Assembly (NCBI GenBank): GCA_037042915.1
Contig: CM073198.1
Location: 2,542,001 to 2,606,000 of the forward strand
Direction: 5' to 3'
Origin: Auricularia sp. M13
Taxonomy: Eukaryota > Basidiomycota > Agaricomycetes > Auriculariales > Auriculariaceae
DNA length: 64,000 bases
The notes under the pieces: model-generated
What the model was told of the DNA's origin: nothing
What the model saw: only the letters and a program-made list of their open reading frames with translations
Databases searched by the model: none
Made by a program: the position numbers and the translations under genes
Shown here: one piece after another, positions 10,324-24,095 of the stretch
How the letters are laid out: every line of letters starts with the position of its first letter
Numbering within the stretch: the first letter of the stretch is position 1

Positions 10324-12386
10324 ATGTTGTACCTCGGGGTACCACTCTTTATTGCTGTCGCGGCGCTGGTCATCCAGCTCCGTCGCTCGAGACAGCGCCT
10401 CCCCCCAGGTAAGCCGAGCAGAGAGTACTGGTACGCTGAGGCTGGTATTCATCCACGGTAGGACCGAGACAACTCCCAGTCGTTGGCAATGCGCACAATG
10501 TCCCGCAGACGGCCAAAGGGCTCGCACCTCTCGCACAAAGATATGGTCCGCCTTCCTTCGTCTCTACAACTTGAAGCAGGGTCTAACAGTTGTCTAGGGC
10601 CAATCTTTCTCTTGCGCGTATTTAGCCGTAGAATCATCGTTTTGTCCTCGGCCAAGGCGGCGTCGGACCTGCTTGACAAACGCTCGACGATATATAGCGA
10701 CCGTCCGCCATTTCCCATGGCCCAGCTCATTGGACGCGAGCATTCTGTGCCTTTGCAGCGATACGACGACCGCTATAACCGCTACAGGCGAATGCTTCAT
10801 CGTGCGCTCAACCTGAGAGCTGCAACAAATTACTATCCACTGCAAGAGTCCGAGGCGAGGAAGTATATGTTGCGGTTGCTCGACTGCCCCGAACGCTTTA
10901 TCGACCATACGCAGCTGTGAGTGCCGCCCGGTATATCACCGCTGTGCGCCTAACCGTCGTCGTTCAGGAATCCGGCGGCGGTCATACTGCGTGTTAGGTA
11001 GCCATCGAAGGCGCTCTGTTTGCCACGGTCGCTCATCAGCGCACAGCTTTGGGTACATGCTGCAGAGCGAGGATGATGAGGTTCTATCTTTGGCACGCGA
11101 GGTTCGTGACATCGTCACTCTGGCTACCAAGCCTGGACGATGGGCGGTCGACCTGTTCCCATGGCGTATGTCCATTCTCCGTCCGTGTGACTGATTCTCA
11201 ACGTTCCGTAGTTGCAAAGCTGCCTCGCTTTCTGCCCGGTATGGGATTCCTCTCCTGGGCGGACGCTGCGCGGGAACGTTGTCGGGAACAGGGGAAATTC
11301 CCGATCGAGACCGTTAGAAAGAACATAGTGCGTCAGATATGGTTGAGACGTGCGCGCCGTCTGACGGTGCCGTATTCATGAAAGCGCGACGGGACCGCGA
11401 TACCGTCATTCGTTTCTTCATTACTCGAAGATTATCCCGATGCAACGCCGACTTCTGAGCTCGAGGAAGAAGTGATACAGCACGTGTCCGCCAGCTTGTT
11501 TGCAGGTTCGTTTTCGGAGCGATATGGCAGACTTTTGGTTCGCTGATACTCGACCTGATACATAGGAGGTACAGATACTGTACGTACACAATGTGCAATT
11601 CTGCGCATGTGCAGACTGATCACCTTCTAGTCGTACAGCCTGGTTCTCAGCTTCATCTTGCACATGACGATCTATCCGGACGTACAACGCCGTGCACAGG
11701 CCGAAATTGACGCTGTCATTGGTCACGACCGCCTTCCTCGTATGGACGACAAAGATCATCTGCCATACTTAGACTGCATCATTCAGGAACTGCATCGCAT
11801 GTCTCCGGCAGTTCCCGTCGTTCCTCATTGTGTAATGACCGACGACAACTATGAGGGGTACGACATACCGAAGGGTTCTAGCGTTTACGGGAACATCTGG
11901 TTTGTCGTGTCGAGCTACCTCTGGCGTATCTAACGTTGCTCAGGGCAATGTGCCGGGATCCAAGCGTCTATCCAAATCCCGACGTCTTTGACCCGACGCG
12001 CTTCCTCGCTCGGCCTGATAAACCTGCACAGCTGGACCCCCGTACCTTCACTTTTGGTTTCGGCGCGCGGTGAGTTCGTTCGATGCGCCCGTCCAACTTC
12101 TCACCGTGGTCCTGCAGAGTTTGCCCTGGCCGTCATGTCGCTCAGGCCCAGGTTTTCATTGCAGCTGCTAACCTACTCTGGGCATACAACATCTCCCCAG
12201 TACCGGGGCAGTATCCCGTCGTCGATTTCACATTTGGTCATGTCTCGTAAGCTACGCTTTGTAGTTGGATGCTTCCATTTCTGACGCTCTCGACACAGCG
12301 CACCAAAACCTTTCAACTGCTCTATCACCCCTCGTTCGGAGCATGTCGTGAACATGCTCAGAAGCTTAGATGCTGTCCTTATCTGA
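10324..12386 (+). CDS. Cytochrome P450 monooxygenase, copy 2 (about 499 aa)
   Basis: Paralogue of the P450 at 5884-7987 with all eleven introns at matching positions. Exons: 10324-10408, 10462-10545, 10598-10916, 10968-10997, 11047-11165, 11212-11327, 11385-11505, 11566-11579, 11631-11899, 11944-12069, 12118-12246, 12299-12386, totalling 500 codons in frame. Membrane anchor, LPPGPRQLP hinge, AGGTDT I-helix motif again on a 14-nt exon, ExxR in IIQELHR, and haem loop FGFGARVCPGRHVA. All introns are GT-AG here. Exons 3 to 11 are identical in length between the copies, so both seem to be under coding constraint. The divergence in the N-terminal anchor and the substrate-recognition regions would allow different substrates (inference). 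Family number and substrate are unknown. Confidence 0.93.
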
Positions 12387-12665
12387 GTTCTTCCACTCGC
12401 ATGTCCGCGTGCGTTGAACGCACGTCTGGATGGTTTGTTGTACAACGTCTGCACACCGCAGGTCGACGGTGTGTACTTGTATGTAGCGCAAAGCTAAAGA
12501 CCACACAGCCACAGATTTGTCACTTCGCGTGTATGTCGGGCTCTCCTGGAGGCTGGGTATGCACAAACATCGGGCGTCTTTCTGCGCAAGGCTATACTAT
12601 GCGCATATCTGGGGCCTGTAGAGGCAGCTCGCGCTGGCAAATGAAGCGCACCAACTCACCTTTCT

Positions 12666-12756
12666 CCGAGCCTGGGAGATTTGCAGTGTAAACCGAAGCC
12701 GAGCCTGGGAGATTTGCAGTGCAAACCGAGGCCGAGCCTAGGAGATTTGCAGAGGA
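12666..12756. repeat. 33-bp direct tandem repeat, about 2.8 copies
   Basis: Three successive units begin CCGAGCCTGGGAGATTTGCA at 12666 and 12699 and, with one change, at 12732. Units 1 and 2 differ at only a few positions; unit 3 is truncated near 12756. There is no coding reading through it. Confidence 0.9.
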
Positions 12757-12772
12757 ACCCTCGGTTTGCACT
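12718..12772. repeat. Perfect 14-bp inverted repeat overlapping the tandem repeat
   Basis: AGTGCAAACCGAGG at 12718-12731 is exactly reverse-complementary to CCTCGGTTTGCACT at 12759-12772, with a 27-bp spacer that is the third tandem unit. It could fold as a hairpin or be a remnant of a small element's terminal repeat. No flanking duplication was seen. Confidence 0.85.
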
Positions 12773-13474
12773 ATCTAAGCGAACGGGGCCGATCGGGAAG
12801 TGATTGGGATCGCCGTCCGTGTACTGACGACGGAGAAGCCGTTCACGTGATCACGTAGCGAACAGTTGACTTGTCATGTTGAACAGACATGATAAGAACT
12901 CCTGCAATGGCGAGCGTTTCATCGGCACTGCACCGTTGATACTGGAAATCGCAGATGGCAAATTACCGCCGGAACAAGGTGGCGCATCCTAAAGATTGTC
13001 TTGTGTGTCTGGACGATATTCCCTGCGGGCCCTAGAGAAAGTATATCCTAGGAGTCCGCTCCGGTTAGATTGGTTGTAAATATGTCAAGCTCAGAGGGCC
13101 TCGAATATGGACTCGCTTGATGAATGACCAAAACTCGGGCGGACTTTGTACCTATTTGTCCGAGTTTGTGGAACAGTGATCACCGACGAAACAGCTCGGC
13201 ACTCGCAGGCTGTTATAGACATCCCTGAGTGCACTGTGCAGGCCCATAATGAGAATCAAAGGCGCTAATAGCGACGGACATGTGCCGAGTCAAAACAACT
13301 GGAAGAAACGTCCAAATCAGGTCAGTTGGCATACCGACTCCTTCAATGATAGAGATAGTTTACCTGTTACACAGATCTGTCAGCAGCAATCGCCGCCCCG
13401 AAGAGAAGAACTTACAGATAATCGTAGTCTTCGCCTCTTACATCAACCTCATTCTCGTGCCTTCAGTCCATTAG

Positions 13475-15307
13475 TCAATCGACAGCGGACGATCCCAGAA
13501 AGGCCACGTACAATTCTCGCAAATGCGTCCTGATGGCCTCGGCTCCTGCGAAGTGTCGGCGTCGGGCATGTACGGGACAGCGCAAGCAAAAAATATATAC
13601 ACAGCCATCCTCAGGGGGATTGTTCTGAAACGGGTCCGAGCTGCCAGTGGTGGTCACCTCAGGATCCATCTGCGACAAGCCGAGCACACTAGTGTTGGCG
13701 AAGTTTTCCAATAGCTCCCACAGACAGATAGGCTTCGCAAGGCCCATCAAAGAATCGCGACCGGGTTCGGCGTAGACCTGCACGCCGTCTTCGATCTCAC
13801 CGGGACGGAGCTCGTGTACGCGGACAAGGTGCGCCTCCAGAGCGGCACGGGTTACAGCGCGGCGGCTAGCCCACGCGCATAGGCCGCACTTCCAGATCGG
13901 TGTGTTGCAGGCATGCTCGCGGTCCCGTTGAGCGGCGATCACAGCATGGGCATGACACAGTCGACGCCACCGTGGCGGGCTACTCGGTTGATGCGCTGTG
14001 CATGCATGGAACACAGCGTGGCGCCAGTGCAAGACGAGGCCGTCGCGCTCCTCGTCATCTTGTACACAGAGTGCACACTGCACATACATGTTCATCGAGT
14101 CCAAGACCGCAACAGTAGACTGCAGCGGATCCAGCTCGAACACTACAAGAAGGCTGCGCACCACAGCCGAAGCACGCTCGTCGAAGCAGAGTACCTCCTT
14201 CGACAACTTTCTTGGTTCGGAAGAGCTTTTGGGGTTCGAGATATGCATGTAGAGATGAGCAGCATGCGGCCACCAGGCAGGAGCGTGCAGATACTGCTGG
14301 GCGCGACTAACCGGGCGCCAGACGGACGTGGCTGCATCGCGATCGTCCATAGATCTCGGAAGCAACCCCATAAGACCGTGCTCGACGTATACAGCCCACG
14401 CGCGGAAAAAGTGTGGGAAGTCCATGGCACGAACGATGACGCGCAATGCGTAGAAGCGGCTGTTGGGATTCTCCCCAGTCTCCATGACGGATAACAGGTC
14501 CTTGGGCAGCGGAATGAAGCGTCCATAAGTGCCCTCGTCGTAAGGATCGGGGCCATAAGAGGAAATATAGTCAACCCAGAGCTTGGTGACGATTTGCAGT
14601 GCAGACTCCTCAGGTACCGCAGGAGGACGAGCAGACCGGATATCCTCGATAAACTTGGACCTCAACTGGCTGCGAGTGGGTCGCGTGGAGAAAGCGTTAG
14701 CGATATGAAACATGCTTTCATAGGTCTCTGCTGTGCCGCCACCGGCGAGATGGTGCTTCTTCAGTCTGATGCCTGGTTAATATGATCCACTGGATGGGGT
14801 ATTCGAACGACTTACAATGCTTCACAACTCTCGCACAACCGCAAATGGACACTCCATAATATCTTCAGACCGATCCTATCACATACCTGACACGATGGTC
14901 AGTCTCAGACGTCTGCAGAGTTCAGATGCAGACGCACAGTACAGTGCTTGTAATACAGCAGGCACGTCCAGGCTGCCTCGGACAAGTCTCTTGGTCGCTT
15001 GCACCGTGATGGAAATGCGTTCTCCCTCACCACGACCCAAAGGCGGTCGACCTTTGGGGATAGAAGGGCCTTGCGCAGGCGTTTGGACGTCCTTGAGACA
15101 TGGATAAGACTCAGGGGGTCCATATATAAGCATATCTATGGGATCTATACTCAATAACGCGCAAAACTCGACGATTATGATACGAACATGGAGGAAGACG
15201 GCGGGCGGAAAGCCGAGAAGCGTGTTCGCATTCGCAGCTACAGATGCGCTATTTTGCGCAACTTTGGCGGGGGATGGAGATGGAGCAGCCCGCGCACGTC
15301 TGGCCAT
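13475..15307 (-). CDS. F-box protein with paired-cysteine motif (about 559 aa)
   Basis: Likely substrate receptor of an SCF ubiquitin ligase. Four exons on the minus strand: 15188-15307, 14938-15135, 14816-14886 and 13475-14765; lengths sum to 560 codons. The F-box spans the first junction (GFPPAVFLH joined to [18 protein letters not shown]). It is followed by [10 protein letters not shown] and a Cys pattern, HCTVC then RLCESCE, which many basidiomycete F-box proteins share. The C-terminal half is long, with a C2H2-like CGLCAW...H...H segment. An upstream in-frame ATG at 15382 is possible; I chose 15307 because the following sequence starts like typical members. Transcribed divergently from RAD6 with about 170 bp between the starts. 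The substrate is unknown. Confidence 0.8.
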
Positions 15308-15480
15308 GGGGTGGCGGGGTGTCAGGATGGGAAGAGGGATAATAAGGTTACAACGAGCGTGGTCATTCGGGACGAAGGACAACGGCGGCGCGGATCCGAA
15401 CTCCGATTGCCGCCCTTTGTTTCCTCCTTTCGGGCGCTCGTCTGACTCTTACCAGCTCTTGTTCTTCACAGACACCAGCC

Positions 15481-16202
15481 ATGGTGCGTACCGGCCTGCA
15501 GCACGATGCGGCCTTTGGAATGCTAACGCCGCGCAGTCTACAGCCTGCCGCCGCCGTCTGATTCGCGACTTCAAGCGGCTGTCATCCGACCCGCCCAGCG
15601 GGATCTCAGGCGCGCCATGCGCGGACAACATCATGCTCTGGAACGCGGTCATCTTCGGGCCAGGTGCGTCGGCCGACGTTCGGCTTCTGGACAGGGGCTG
15701 AGCGGCCCTTGCAGCGGAGACGCCGTTCGAGGACGGCACGTTCAAGCTGGTGCTCACGTTCGACGAGTCGTACCCGAACAAGCCGCCCACCGTCCGCTTC
15801 ATCTCGCGCATGTTCCACCCGAACGTCTACGCCAACGGCGAGCTCTGCCTCGACATCCTCCAGAACCGCTGGAGCCCGACCTACGACGTCGCAGCCATCC
15901 TCACCAGCATCCAGAGTCTGCTGCACGACCCCAATCCCAATAGGTGTGCATGAGGCTGATCGGCCTCGCAATGGCCCTCTGTACAAAGCTTACGCTTCCA
16001 ATTACCTTCCAGTCCCGCAAACGCCGAGGCAGCCCAGCTGTATCGGGAAAATATGAAGGAATATGTCCGCCGAGTCAAGCAAACGGTCGAGGAGTCCTGG
16101 CTGGACGCGCACGAGCACGAGGAAGTAGCAAAGGCGGAGGCAGCAGCAGCAGCAGCCTCTGCTTCGGGCGGCAACGTCGCACCCATGGTACAAGACGACT
16201 AA
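15481..16202 (+). CDS. RAD6: Ubiquitin-conjugating enzyme E2, RAD6/UBC2 type (182 aa)
   Basis: E2 enzyme that with RAD18- and BRE1-type E3s ubiquitinates PCNA and histone H2B and acts in the N-degron pathway. Exons: 15481-15483 (the ATG alone), 15537-15663, 15715-15943, 16013-16202, giving 183 codons. The protein begins [16 protein letters not shown], close to the conserved RAD6 N-terminus. It carries the HPN motif ([10 protein letters not shown]) and the catalytic cysteine in [13 protein letters not shown], followed by [14 protein letters not shown]. The C-terminal tail of about 30 residues is acidic and then alanine-rich, as expected for a fungal RAD6 rather than an animal homologue. The start codon is separated from the rest of the coding sequence by a 53-nt intron. 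Confidence 0.96.
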
Positions 16203-16487
16203 TTCATTCCCGTGCCTCGTGTTTCCTCTCGCATTGTCCGCATAGTCGCGATTCTACATGTAGCAATTTGTAACTCAGTACTCCCTTGTGTCCACACAGA
16301 TGATTTGCCTTGTACCGCAGCGTCGTTTCTTTCAAGCAATACACACCGAACTATAGCTTTATTGCCCAAAGCACACAGATAATACAATCGATGTTAAAAA
16401 GTTCAGGAAGAGGAAAAGCAATCTGGGACGATCATGGACCACCGATGCAGTGGAATAAAAACCCAACATGGTTAATAGGATACCTAT

Positions 16488-17496
16488 CTACGTAGACGCG
16501 CGGCGCTCCAGAGCGGGATGAATGGAAGCAGGTTTCGGATGGGGATGAGGAAGAGTAAGCAGTGAGTTAGTGGGTAGAGAGTTGGAACGAGGCTTTTCGT
16601 AAACGGAAATGGGCACGATGGGTATGGACGACGAGCGCGGTAGCGACTGGGCGGTATGCCCAGAGTACGACATGCGGCGGGCAATGGGCTGGCCGGTCAT
16701 GAGGATGGTGGGTCTTAAGATACGTGAGCATATGTACCGACGAGACGAAAGAGTGTACGCACCTAGTGTATGGCTGCACCGACTCATGCGAGCGCCGAGT
16801 GCGGACAGGACCGCCATTTGTCGCGTCATCCTCTTGCTTAGTCCTGCCCACCGTCGGCTGGCCGACGCATTGAATGCCGAGCTGCCCGCAGCGCGTGCAC
16901 GACGAGCTCCACCCGATCGTTGTGCACTTGACCTTGCGCCTGCGACACTCGGCGCACGCACGCAGGCTGCGCTGTTGCGGGACGGCAATCGCGGGCGTGT
17001 AGAGTTCGAGACCGCCGCCGTACGGAGAGGGGCCCGGCGACACCGCGTACGATTGCGCATAGACCGGCACGCCGGGCTGAAAGGGGTTGTGGAACACGGG
17101 CGCGGCGCCAGATTTGTCGCGACTCGTGTTGAAGTACGAGTCGCTGTGCTGAAAGAATTGAGGCTGGTGCTGGTGAATTTGCTGGTGCTGAGGCTGAGGC
17201 TGGAAGTGAGACTGCTCGAGGACGCGTTGTGACGGTGGAATGTCGATATGCAGCCCTCGCATGTTGTCGGAGAGCGCCGACGTGTTGCGTGCCTGCGCGG
17301 CCTGCGCTTCGATAACGCGTGTCTGCAGGTCGGGCGGAGTAATGGAAGAAGTCCTGCCACGAGCGAGCGAGTCCTCGGAAGCTTGCTCTAGAAGCTCGCC
17401 AGCGCGCAAAAGCTCCTTAATGCTGGGAAGACGCGGGCGCTCGTCTGTCGGCGTGAGAGGGAGCGCGGACGGAGGAGGCGATGGCGAGCGCGGCAT
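16488..17496 (-). CDS. Zn2Cys6 (GAL4-type) zinc-cluster protein (319 aa)
   Basis: Two exons, 16763-17496 and 16488-16713, separated by a 49-nt GT-AG intron; the joined frame is 320 codons. The zinc cluster CAECRRRKVKC...CTRCGQLGIQC sits in the middle of the protein, near residues 180-207, unusually far from the N-terminus. It is preceded by a glutamine/histidine-rich region and followed by a serine/proline-rich tail ending EKPRSNSLPTNS...RRAST. No fungal-specific middle homology domain is present, so this is a small factor, possibly a dedicated regulator. Target genes cannot be inferred. Its start lies about 280 bp from the 3' end of the RPC34 gene on the same strand. Confidence 0.85.
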
Positions 17497-17776
17497 TGTC
17501 GTGATAATGGCAGAAGCAAGACGAGAAAGAGAAGCAGCGCTCTGGGCGGAGTGAGCGCGCGGCGCCGTCCTTATAACGAGGACCCAGCGCGGAAGACAGA
17601 ATAACTTAGGGGAAAGACGCTCAATCCCGCCGACGCCGGCCGCGGCAGAGAGCTCTCCCGACCCGCGAGACTAGCCATTTGAAGGATTCCGTCGCAAATC
17701 TCCCTCGATTGCAAGACGACGACGTCGCAAGTCCGAAGCGAGTCTAAAGACTGCATTATTGTTTAGCCGTCTAGTC

Positions 17777-19467
17777 TCAGAACGCGGTCTCCTCTGTCGC
17801 CAGCCACTGCGAGTAGTATTCGCACCCGCGCGGGTTGACCGGCCCACTGGGGTCGCAGAAGTCGAACTGCGGGCATTGCGCGCAGGGAGCCTGCGCCCAC
17901 GCCTGCAGCGGCTCCACGTGTTCCTGTCGAATGGCGCGATAAACGTTGGCAGAGCCGCGCTCATCCACGGACTTCCGGGCGGGGCGGGACACCTCCTCTT
18001 CATCCAGCGTGTCCTCCGATTCCGTCCCGGACGAACTCGAACTCGAAATCTCCTGACGGCGTTTCCGCTTCTTCTTCCGCTTCGACGACCCGGCGTCCTC
18101 GTCCTCCTCCGATGCAGATTCGCTATCGTCACGCTTGCGTTTTTTGCTGCTGCTGCTCGATTTCTTCTTCTTCTTCTTCTTCGGCTCGTCTTCGTCGTCG
18201 CTCGATTCTTCGTCCTCCGATGCCGCCTTCTTTTTTGACTTGCGTTTCTTCTTCGGGCGCTCGTCCTCACTGCTCTCCTCGTCGCTGTCGTCGTCGCGTC
18301 GTTTCCGCTTCTTGGCCTTGGCCTTTTCCTTGGTCTTGGATTTCTTCTTCTTCTTGCTGCTAGTCCCATCCTCATCCTCATCGCTTTCGTCGCTATTGGC
18401 CATCGCCGTGCTCCAGGAGATGCCGCCAAATGCGGGCAGCCGCTCGATCAGTCCGTCGAACACGAGCACGTCCAGCAGCGCCTCGACATGATCCAAGCCC
18501 AATTCCGTCTCGGTGATGCGTGATTTCGTCAGGAAGGAAAGGACATGGGTAGCAGAAGGGTATGTCGGCGCTTGCGAGATTGGAAACAGTGGCCGGGCGT
18601 CCGACTCGTCTTTGGGAAAGCTCTGAGGGGATGCGCATTGTGAGAGTATGCACAAGCCAGAGAACGGGTGCACTTACGCGATCAGAGATAAAGCGAAGAC
18701 ATGCTGCCAGCAACATGCGGATGAACTCTGTGTCGAGTTCGTGATCGGTATACCACGGGCCTCCTGTCACTTCGACAGACGGTTCCAAGTGCGACAGAAT
18801 GTACAATCGTCGGGTGGGGTTCTGATTATAGGTAAACCGTCATTCACGAGCAATGCTGTGAATGGACAGACCTTGACGGACTTGATGGGCTTAATTAATC
18901 CTTTCTGCTCCAAACTCTTCAGACAGCGGGTGATGACTGTCTGGTGAAGGTCAGTCTTGCTCTTCAAATGCTTGGTCCAAATGCCTGCAACCGAATGCAT
19001 CAGTTAGCATCGCACGCTGCACAAGCAACCTACCGTCATTTTTCGCTGCTTGTATCGCTTGCAGGACCAAGTTCTCGTCTCCAGAAATTTCCTTCTTTCT
19101 TTAACTTCTGTGAGCGTCTATTCGCACGCATAGTTGAAGGGTACTCACACATCAAGTTCCTTCTTGGTGACCGCGCGATAGGAAACCGTCCCGTTCTTGT
19201 CCGTGAGTACGACAAGCATGCCCTAGAGCACAGATGAGCTGTGTAACGGGACCATTGTCAAAAGCGCATACAGCCTTGAGCAAAAAGTTCAGGGCGTCCA
19301 TGCGCGCCTTGGAGTCGGGCGAGAGCGCATCGACCTCCTTCTGCGAGATAATCTGCGCGACATCAGTACAAAGCGCTCGCGTACTGAATTAAGCGACCAG
19401 CCTTGTTGGTTTTGGAAGCGCATTCCGAGTGTATTTTCTTCTCGAGCGCGTTGAGTTGACGCGACAT
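17777..19467 (-). CDS. RPC34: RNA polymerase III subunit RPC34 (RPC6/POLR3F) with a long charged insertion
   Basis: Subunit of the Pol III-specific initiation subcomplex RPC82-RPC34-RPC31, with tandem winged-helix domains. The N-terminal exon starts MSRQLNALEKKIHSE at 19467. Later exons give IISQKEVDALSPDS, GTVSYRAVTKKELD, LVLQAIQAAKNDGIWTKHL, TRCLKSLEQKGLIKPIKSVK, VTGGPWYTDHELDTEFI and ITETELGLDHVEALLDVLVF, all matching RPC34. The last exon is 17777 to about 18624. Between the third winged helix and the C-terminal cysteine motif (APCAQCPQFDFC...GC, an expected Fe-S site) lies an insertion of about 130 residues of K-rich and D/E/S-rich repeats. Intron 1 (19353-19401) has a GC donor. Intermediate exon boundaries are approximate. 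Confidence 0.92.
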
Positions 19468-20676
19468 GGTCGCGGAGACCGTCCAAGTGACGGTGAAGTT
19501 GACTCGCACCGGGCCGAAGCCGTCGAGTCCCTCTTCCTCCCACCATCACCATACGCGATTTCTCTCCAGGCGCCATGCAGAATACCTGCAACGCCGTCTT
19601 CATCTTATATCCAGAACAAGGGCCCCTCTTGCTCGATTTCATTTCTAATCGGTCTACCAATACCTGATCCCGCGCTGGACCGTTCTGCAATAGCAGGCTT
19701 TGCTGGGCATCGATACTCTGGGGCTGAGCTGCGCTGGACTGCACACTCTATCCTTCACATCTTTGGCTGCTGGCTATCTAAACGCGACCCCGCTCAACCG
19801 CCGACTGAAGCGAGTTCCGCTCAGCTGCCTGCCTTCGCGCTGCGTGATTACTTAAGTGCTCCCACCGCAAATGCGTCGTGCCTGCGCATTTTCCCACATA
19901 TTGTGTGATCTTGACCTCCGCAGTGACCGGATGGAATCGACGCCTCTGGTATTCACAGGTTTGTATCTGCGAAACCGCACCAGGCTCACCCTACTTCTAC
20001 CTGGATCATCGCATTTACCCTCCCTCAGTCCCTGGGAATCACCTGATATTACATAGTCCAAAGGGCTTCCACCAAAGACTTCCCTGGAGGTGACGGCTAG
20101 AAATTGGTTCTGTTATTCACGCGCGCCGATCCTCTCTTGCGCAGCAGACGGCGACAGGTTCTAGCATACGAATGGATAGCTTTCTGGGCCACTCACAGCG
20201 CCTGGTCTATGTACCTCATCAGTGTCCTACCTTCGAGGCGATACCAATCGAAGAAACAGTCCCGGGCTGCGGGCTGTATGCCCTTCCGATCCTTCGCATG
20301 CTGCGCAGGAGATCGTCTTCGAACGGCGTATCGGAAATACGCTTTCTCTAGCTGAATGCGCAGCGTAGGACGCGCATGGCACGTGGTACGGCTGTGTGCG
20401 CAGGCAAGTCCATCCTCATTCTAAGTGAAACATTTTAAACACCATGTACTGTACAATCGCGTTCACGAGTCATTCACTTGTGAGCCATATCGAATAGATA
20501 CCTGTTCGTGGACGTGTGCAGTTGGCGGAGTGAAGCGTGAAACAAGAACGAAGCGCGCTGGGAATAGAGCCATCAAAAGAGCAGGTTCGGAACGCGAAAC
20601 GCGTGCGGTGGCTTGAGGCGGTATATCTGCAGATCTCTTCTTGGTCGCCCGCTCCGAACCCCCTCCCCCTCACACG
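19468..20676. other. 1.2-kb intergenic region between RPC34 and GMD
   Basis: Head-to-head spacer with no recognisable product. The longest frame, on the plus strand near 19429-19908, lacks any family resemblance. A pyrimidine-rich tract (CCCCCTCCCCCTC) directly precedes the GMD start codon at 20677, a common feature of fungal promoters. Confidence 0.5.
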
Positions 20677-22087
<1,411 letters not shown>

Positions 22088-22256
22088 ACGGACAATCCAC
22101 TTCGCTTCTCTTCGCACCCTTCACCAGCGCCAGTCACTTCAATATAGAAACACTTTCTCTTTGACGAAGCAGGACGCAAAAAATTGGGGCGCATGCCTGC
22201 CGCAACATCTATTGCATACAATCGTGGCTACAGAATGAACAGGACAAGCGATCGAT

Positions 22257-23662
<1,406 letters not shown>

Positions 23663-24095
23663 GGTACTGGTACAAGATCCGCGGGAACGATCGACGACAA
23701 CAAAACAAACAGAAAGTGTACTGAACTTCATGCATCGTTCAATTATTACAGTAACCCAACTGATGAGATTACAATATGTAGTCTTAGCAAGGGCTCTCAG
23801 GGCCGTCAAGTGTTTAGCCATGGACTGCGCTCACCAACTGCATTGTAGCCGCGGCTCAACCGCGCTCTATCACATCCATTGGCTGCCTGCAGTCCCCTGC
23901 GGGGAATATGCATCCAAAGACGCGTCCTTCAAGACTGAGTACTGACATCTCTGAGTTTCTGCGGAGTGATCGTGGGAACCGGAGATAATCTGGGTTGCTG
24001 CGCAGTGAGCTACAATTCGCCGATCTTTCGCACAGACCTGTTGGAATTCGACGCTGTGCTCGGCACCCGGGTCCCGCAGCCCTTGACCTTCGACT
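23663..24095. promoter_or_regulatory. Shared divergent promoter of GDP-fucose synthase and nucleotide-sugar transporter
   Basis: 433 bp between two diverging start codons with no other gene. It contains a perfect inverted repeat TCCCCTGCGGGGA at 23893-23905 (TCCCC, 3-bp spacer, GGGGA) and an ATTGG (inverted CCAAT) at 23878-23882. Each half of the palindrome includes a CCCC(T) core, as bound by fungal zinc-finger factors. Regulatory use is inferred from position only. Confidence 0.5.

Larger units (their letters stand above)
12387..13474. other. 1.1-kb intergenic region with a small repeat island
   Basis: Lies between the second P450 and the convergent F-box gene. Apart from the 33-bp tandem repeat and inverted repeat at 12666-12772, nothing gene-like is seen. 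Confidence 0.5.

Noticed and set aside
15617-16056. Overlapping arginine/serine/proline-rich reading frames across the RAD6 gene, and similar ones elsewhere
   Set aside because: These are GC-rich shadows of real exons in other frames, with no family resemblance.
19429-19908. 159-residue frame between RPC34 and GMD
   Set aside because: It overlaps the RPC34 first exon on the opposite strand and shows no domain, conserved motif or plausible splice pattern.
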